DNA from: Zwartia sp.
GTDB taxonomy: Bacteria > Pseudomonadota > Gammaproteobacteria > Burkholderiales > Burkholderiaceae_B
DNA length: 15,353 nucleotides
Assembly: GCA_030653405.1 (NCBI GenBank)
Contig: JAURZO010000017.1
Coordinates: 1 to 15,353, forward strand
Direction of reading: 5' to 3'
Position numbers and translations under genes: made by a program. A model generated the notes under the pieces. That model was given only the letters and a program-made list of their open reading frames with translations, made no database searches and was not told the origin of the DNA. Positions 14,362 through 15,353 of this stretch are shown piece after piece; position 1 is the first letter of the stretch, and each line of letters opens with the position of its first letter.

Positions 14362-15192
14362 ATGACTCAAGCTGCGCTTCAACATCCTCCACTTCGCATC
14401 GCCATTGCTGGTCTGGGTGCGATTGGCAAGTCCATCGCCACCTCTATCGCAGCGGGTGGTGTGCCCGGCGTAGCGTTGACTGCGGTTTCAGCTAAAAATC
14501 ACGATAAAGCCAAAGAGTTTGTTGCAACGCTTGCGCATCCCGTCAAGGTGCTCAACATTGCCGACCTGGAGAAAGAGGCTGACTTGGTGATCGAGTGCGC
14601 GCCTGCTGCGTTGCTCCCCGAGATTGCAACCCCTTTTTTGAAAGCCAAAAAGCAAGTCATCGTCTTGTCGGTGGGAGCACTTTTGTTTCATCCTGAGCTG
14701 ATCAAGATGGCCCGAGAAGAGGGGGGTGTGATTCATGTGCCCACAGGGGCGCTGATTGGACTCGATGCGGTGATTGCGGCTGCCGAAGGTAAGATTCACT
14801 CAGTGCGCATGGTGACACGTAAGCCGCCAAAAGGCTTGGCGGGCGCGCCTCACCTGATCGAGCACAACATCAACATTGAGGGCTTGACCGAGGCCAAAAA
14901 GGTGTTCGAAGGCAATGCACGGGATGCCGCCAAGGGTTTTCCAGCTAATTTGAACGTGGTTGTCGCGCTGGCGCTTGCCGGCGTAGGCCCGGAAAATACT
15001 TTGTTAGAAATTTGGGCAGACCCGGCAGTAGTACGCAACACTCACACCATCGTGGTGGACTCCGACTCAGCCAAATTCACGATGACGATGGAAAACATCC
15101 CTTCTGAAAATCCAAAAACAGGACGGATCGTGTCTCAAAGCGTGATTGCGATGCTACGCAAGATGCGCTCGGGCTTCAAGGTCGGCACCTGA
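14362..15192 (+). CDS. nadX: L-aspartate dehydrogenase family protein (NadX-like)
   Basis: A 276-residue protein of the aspartate dehydrogenase/DUF108 family, cytoplasmic NAD(P)-dependent enzymes that interconvert L-aspartate and iminosuccinate (in equilibrium with oxaloacetate plus ammonia). Seen: the Rossmann motif IAGLGAIGKSIA (15-26), DLVIECAP (74-81), VLSVGAL (101-107), HVPTGALIGLDAVIAA (125-140) in the substrate and dimer region, FPANLNVVVALALAGVGPENT (193-213), the NTHTIVVDS segment (226-234) containing the likely catalytic histidine, and NPKTGRIVSQSV (250-261). I prefer the ATG at 14362 over the TTG at 14353; neither has a convincing Shine-Dalgarno. The last 39 bp are antisense to the dioxygenase end. 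With tarD two genes upstream supplying oxaloacetate, a role in aspartate synthesis during tartrate growth is attractive but inferred. NAD biosynthesis and D-amino-acid-related roles are alternatives. The symbol is given at family level. Confidence 0.85.
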   Translation: MTQAALQHPPLRIAIAGLGAIGKSIATSIAAGGVPGVALTAVSAKNHDKAKEFVATLAHPVKVLNIADLEKEADLVIECAPAALLPEIATPFLKAKKQVIVLSVGALLFHPELIKMAREEGGVIHVPTGALIGLDAVIAAAEGKIHSVRMVTRKPPKGLAGAPHLIEHNINIEGLTEAKKVFEGNARDAAKGFPANLNVVVALALAGVGPENTLLEIWADPAVVRNTHTIVVDSDSAKFTMTMENIPSENPKTGRIVSQSVIAMLRKMRSGFKVGT

Positions 15193-15353
15193 AGTCACTG
15201 CTTGCGGCGCGGACTTTCGGGGTAAATCCAAGGTCGTGACCCGCGTCAGTTCTCGCTTGTATTTTTTATCATCGAACGGTCTTGCGCGATGCATGGTCGT
15301 TCGATTATCCCAAATCACCAGGTCACCCAGCGCCCAACAGTGGCTGTAGACAA
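15154..15353 (-). CDS. TauD/TfdA-family 2-oxoglutarate-dependent dioxygenase, C-terminal fragment at window edge
   Basis: The minus-strand frame enters from the right edge and ends at a TAG whose complement is at 15154-15156, giving the last 65 residues. They contain HCWALGDLVIWDNRTTMHRA, the hallmark C-terminal segment of TauD/TfdA enzymes. There WDNRxTxH supplies the distal iron-binding histidine, and a following arginine (in KRELTRVT, 12 or 16 residues later) binds the 2-oxoglutarate carboxylate. These Fe(II) enzymes hydroxylate taurine, alkylsulfates, aryloxyacetates and other small acids. The proximal HxD motif and substrate-determining loops are outside the window, so specificity cannot be called. 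The gene converges on and overlaps the aspartate dehydrogenase tail by 39 bp, so it belongs to a separate unit reading leftward. Confidence 0.88.
   Translation of the reverse strand, partial: VYSHCWALGDLVIWDNRTTMHRARPFDDKKYKRELTRVTTLDLPRKSAPQAVTSGADLEARAHLA

Noticed and set aside
4547..15192. A beta-hydroxyaspartate cycle (glyoxylate aminotransferase plus an aspartate/iminosuccinate enzyme)
   Set aside because: The hydroxyaspartate aldolase and dehydratase are absent, the aminotransferase and nadX are in separate units about 8.6 kb apart, and NadX is not of the iminosuccinate reductase (ornithine cyclodeaminase-like) family used by that cycle.

Overview
This 15.4 kb window looks like part of a betaproteobacterial chromosome, most likely Burkholderiales and perhaps Alcaligenaceae. 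The basis is moderately GC-rich coding DNA, dense packing and the mix of catabolic dehydratases, two-domain FAD/Fe-S dehydrogenases and an EmrAB-type pump with a NodT-family outer-membrane lipoprotein. The placement is by family resemblance only; there is no rRNA or other taxonomic marker. I see no tRNA, rRNA, IS element, CRISPR array or phage gene. No gene-free stretch is longer than about 110 bp.

Layout. (1) Positions 1-5761, all on the minus strand. Transcription runs from an alanine/serine-glyoxylate-type aminotransferase into a 1024-residue FAD plus Fe-S D-2-hydroxyacid dehydrogenase; the two share an ATGA overlap. A small nitroreductase and a zinc-free MDR oxidoreductase follow; the MDR gene is cut by the left edge. 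The first two genes form a plausible module that oxidises a D-2-hydroxyacid such as glycolate and then transaminates the keto acid. (2) Positions 5869-9998, plus strand: a complete tripartite efflux operon, with a NodT-type outer-membrane lipoprotein, an EmrA-like adaptor and an EmrB-like 14-TM permease. It is divergent from the aminotransferase and no regulator gene lies beside it. (3) Positions 9907-12323, minus strand: a galactarate dehydratase (garD) and, 8 bp downstream, a MobA/MocA-like nucleotidyltransferase. The latter carries a strikingly AT-rich internal insertion, and its tail is antisense to the end of the permease gene. (4) Positions 12409-15192, plus strand: D-tartrate dehydratase (tarD), a class I SAM methyltransferase and an L-aspartate dehydrogenase-family protein. 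(5) The right edge holds the C-terminal end of a TauD/TfdA-type 2-oxoglutarate dioxygenase on the minus strand, overlapping the aspartate dehydrogenase tail.

Functional picture. The right half centres on hydroxydicarboxylic acids. garD and tarD are divergent from an 85 bp shared region and dehydrate galactarate and D-tartrate. The tartrate product, oxaloacetate, could tautomerically feed the aspartate dehydrogenase two genes on, giving a possible tartrate to oxaloacetate to aspartate route (inference). No transporter, aldolase or regulator for these acids is in the window. The left half handles 2-hydroxy/2-keto acids and redox detoxification.

The most unusual sequence signal is the 17-22% GC patch with rare codons inside the nucleotidyltransferase gene. 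The enzyme families are otherwise recognisable, and I do not see a clearly new multi-gene system.
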